The position numbers and the translations under genes are program-made. The notes under the pieces are model-generated. The model was given only the letters and a program-made list of their open reading frames with translations, had not been told where the DNA came from and searched no databases. From NCBI RefSeq assembly GCF_900091625.1, contig NZ_FMIC01000002.1:3720001-3784000 (forward strand): DNA of 64,000 nt, written 5' to 3'. This DNA is from Micromonospora peucetia (GTDB lineage: Bacteria; Actinomycetota; Actinomycetes; Mycobacteriales; Micromonosporaceae). This document shows, piece by piece, positions 62,587-64,000 of the stretch (position 1 is its first letter; each line of letters begins with the position of its first letter).

Positions 62587-62703
62587 CTCTCCCGCGACGC
62601 TCTCCCGCGACGCTCTCCCGCGACGCTCTCCCGCGACGCTCTCCCGCGACGCTCTCCCGCGACGCTCTCCCGCGACGCTCTCCCGCGACGCTCTCCCGCG
62701 ACG
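62587..62703 (+). repeat. 13-bp tandem array (nine copies)
   Basis: CTCTCCCGCGACG is repeated nine times without error, then a partial tenth runs into the palindrome at 62711. Confidence 0.93.
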
Positions 62704-62710
62704 CTCTCCC

Positions 62711-62781
62711 GCGATCTTGCAGTTTCGGCCCGCGTTATGAGTTCAATATTCCTTTTGCCGAGGCAAAAAGTGCAAGATCGC
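62711..62781. repeat. palindromic GCGATCTTGCA element
   Basis: GCGATCTTGCA (62711-62721) is inverted at 62771-62781 around an AT-rich centre (ATTCC shared with 29170-29238). It lies downstream of both convergent genes. Confidence 0.78.
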
Positions 62782-62898
62782 GGCCGTCGGCGGCGGCCGT
62801 CGGCGGTCGGCGGCGGCGGTCGGCGGCGGGGCGGGGGTTGTGGGCTGTGTGCGGGCCGGGGGCGCCGGGTGGGGCGCCCCCGGACCGCACGGACGGTG

Positions 62899-63744
62899 TC
62901 AGAAGGTGTGTTCCGCGGCCGGGAAGTCGCCGCCCCGGACCTCGTCGGCGAAGCGCCGGGTCGCGTCGGTCAGCGCGCCCGCCAGGTCGGCGTAGCGCTT
63001 CACGAAGCGCGGCGCCTTGCCGGTACGCAGGCCGGCCATGTCCTGCCAGACCAGCACCTGGGCGTCGGTGTCCGCGCCGGCGCCGATGCCCACGGTCGGG
63101 ATCGGCAGTTCCGCCGTGATCCGCTTGGCCACCTCGCCGGGCACCATCTCCAGCACCACGGCGAACGCGCCCGCCTCGGCCACGGCACGGGCGTCGGCGA
63201 TCACGTCGTCGGCCGCGTCGCCACGCCCCTGCACCCGGTAGCCACCGATGGCGTGCTCGCTCTGCGGCGTGAAGCCGATGTGCGCCATCACCGGGATGCC
63301 GGCGCCGGTGATGGCGGCGATCTGCGCCGCGCAGCGCCGGCCGCCCTCCAGCTTCACCGCGTGGCAGCCACCCTCCTTCATGAACCGCACGGCGGTACGC
63401 AGCGCCTGCGTCGGACCCTCCTCGTAGGAGCCGAACGGCAGGTCGCCGACGACCAGCGCGTGCCGGGTCGCCCGGACCACCGCGCGGACCAGCGGGAGCA
63501 ACTCCTCGGCGGTCACCGGCACCGTCGTCTCGTAGCCGAAGACGTTGTTCGCCGCCGAGTCGCCGACCAGCAGCACCGGGATGCCGGCCTGATCGAAGAT
63601 CGAGGCGGTGTACTGGTCGTACGAGGTGAGCATCGGCCACCGCTCGCCGCGCTCCTTGGCGGTGATCAGGTCGCGGGTGCGGACCCGCCGGGTGACCGGG
63701 CCGCCGTAGAGGGCGGTCACCTCGGACGGGGTGGACTCCACCAT
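62899..63744 (-). CDS. panB: 3-methyl-2-oxobutanoate hydroxymethyltransferase
   Basis: ATG 63744 follows GAAGGAGA; 281 aa. Signature blocks are [54 protein letters not shown] and [21 protein letters not shown]. It makes ketopantoate for pantothenate and CoA. The next gene upstream is nadE. Confidence 0.95.
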   Translation of the reverse strand: MVESTPSEVTALYGGPVTRRVRTRDLITAKERGERWPMLTSYDQYTASIFDQAGIPVLLVGDSAANNVFGYETTVPVTAEELLPLVRAVVRATRHALVVGDLPFGSYEEGPTQALRTAVRFMKEGGCHAVKLEGGRRCAAQIAAITGAGIPVMAHIGFTPQSEHAIGGYRVQGRGDAADDVIADARAVAEAGAFAVVLEMVPGEVAKRITAELPIPTVGIGAGADTDAQVLVWQDMAGLRTGKAPRFVKRYADLAGALTDATRRFADEVRGGDFPAAEHTF

Positions 63745-63939
63745 GACTGTCTCCTTCCTCGAGGCCGCGTGCGCGGTCCCCGGGTTCTGCCGCGATCGTC
63801 GCACCCGACGACCGGCCTGCGGCAGAGCGCAGTGGAGGATGTCACTCCCGGGCCAGCCGGGCCCCATGCGCCGCCGCCGCCGGCAGGCAGTCGACCGGGC
63901 CGCCGGCAGGCCGGGCCGCCGGCCCGGGAGCGATCCGGC

Positions 63940-64000
63940 TCAGCCGTCCTCGCGCCACCGGTTCGTGATCGGCAGCCGCCGGTCACGCCCGAACGCCTTC
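63940..64000 (-). CDS. nadE: NAD+ synthase, last 19 codons only
   Basis: The minus strand reads KAFGRDRRLPITNRWREDG and a stop at 63940. F-G-x-D-R-R-x-P-I-T-N-R is the conserved C-terminus of glutamine-dependent NAD+ synthase. The rest lies outside the window. Confidence 0.65.
   Translation of the reverse strand, partial: KAFGRDRRLPITNRWREDG

Larger units (their letters stand above)
62395..62898. other. repeat-rich spacer between npdG and panB
   Basis: No gene is supported. It contains the 13-bp array at 62587, the palindrome at 62711 and a GGCGGC-rich end (62780-62830). Confidence 0.6.

Noticed and set aside
62587-62712. CRISPR or iteron origin
   Set aside because: The 13-bp units have no spacers, and no cas or rep gene is near.

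Overview
The window comes from a high-GC actinobacterium, most likely a Micromonospora-type member of the Micromonosporaceae. Supporting signs are frequent GTG starts, many genes that look leaderless (a TANNNT box 6-8 nt before the start codon), an F420-reductase gene (npdG), a type A RNase P RNA, a Lys/Ala-rich histone-like protein and a Tat-type DUF1800/DUF1501 pair. The species call is inference from gene content and style.

Layout. 1-6250 is accessory DNA. A lower-GC minus-strand cluster (a soluble 298-aa protein, a four-helix membrane protein and a membrane-anchored pentapeptide-repeat protein) sits beside a complete IS630-family element. It is followed by an aminoglycoside-phosphotransferase-like gene lying between two 146-bp direct repeats, each ending in the 3' half of a tRNA-Val(UAC). 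6.5-17 kb holds small chromosomal genes: a SUKH-like protein, DUF6204, a secreted triple-repeat protein divergent from an ECF sigma factor fused to a zinc-finger/membrane tail, GNAT, alpha/beta hydrolase, a DHFR-like/TetR pair with a palindromic operator, a CsaB-like pyruvyl transferase, DinB and a PfkB kinase. 17.5-22 kb holds a SNF2 helicase overlapping a SWIM zinc-finger gene. 22.6-29 kb is an operon of DUF1800, DUF1501, a membrane flavin reductase, an FMN-binding carrier with a flavinylation motif, and ApbE, which reads as an exported redox system.

29-41 kb carries repeat-rich spacer DNA, a Prim-Pol-like gene, an XRE regulator with a flavoprotein, a Nif3 / zinc-ribbon / RNase H-phosphatase operon, a secreted M14 carboxypeptidase, a DUF3311 + solute symporter pair and a TauE-like exporter. 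rnpB (about 41317-41743) is followed by a decayed island that ends at 49592. The last 70 bp spanning the rnpB 3' end and its terminator are repeated at 49523, and a 22-bp core is repeated at 44195. Inside are a HAD gene, a frameshifted and truncated GntR gene, a lipoprotein, a 5'-truncated esterase, an integrase remnant whose catalytic Tyr is His, a lone cis-prenyltransferase, and IS3 and IS5 scraps.

50-54.5 kb holds a second ECF sigma factor with its membrane partner, a secreted HExxH metalloprotease overlapping a lipoprotein gene, and an ArsI/CadI-type lyase behind a palindromic operator. 54.7-64 kb returns to core-like genes: an LPxTG-type surface protein, an AraC/GyrI-type regulator, a nucleotidyltransferase/NUDIX pair, the histone-like protein, an RNB-domain ribonuclease, npdG, panB and the very end of nadE.

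Spacers carry several families of palindromes and short tandem arrays. The most promising leads are the rnpB-anchored island, the lower-GC three-gene cluster at the left edge, the tandem tRNA-Val half repeats, and the exported flavin electron-transfer operon joined to DUF1800/DUF1501.
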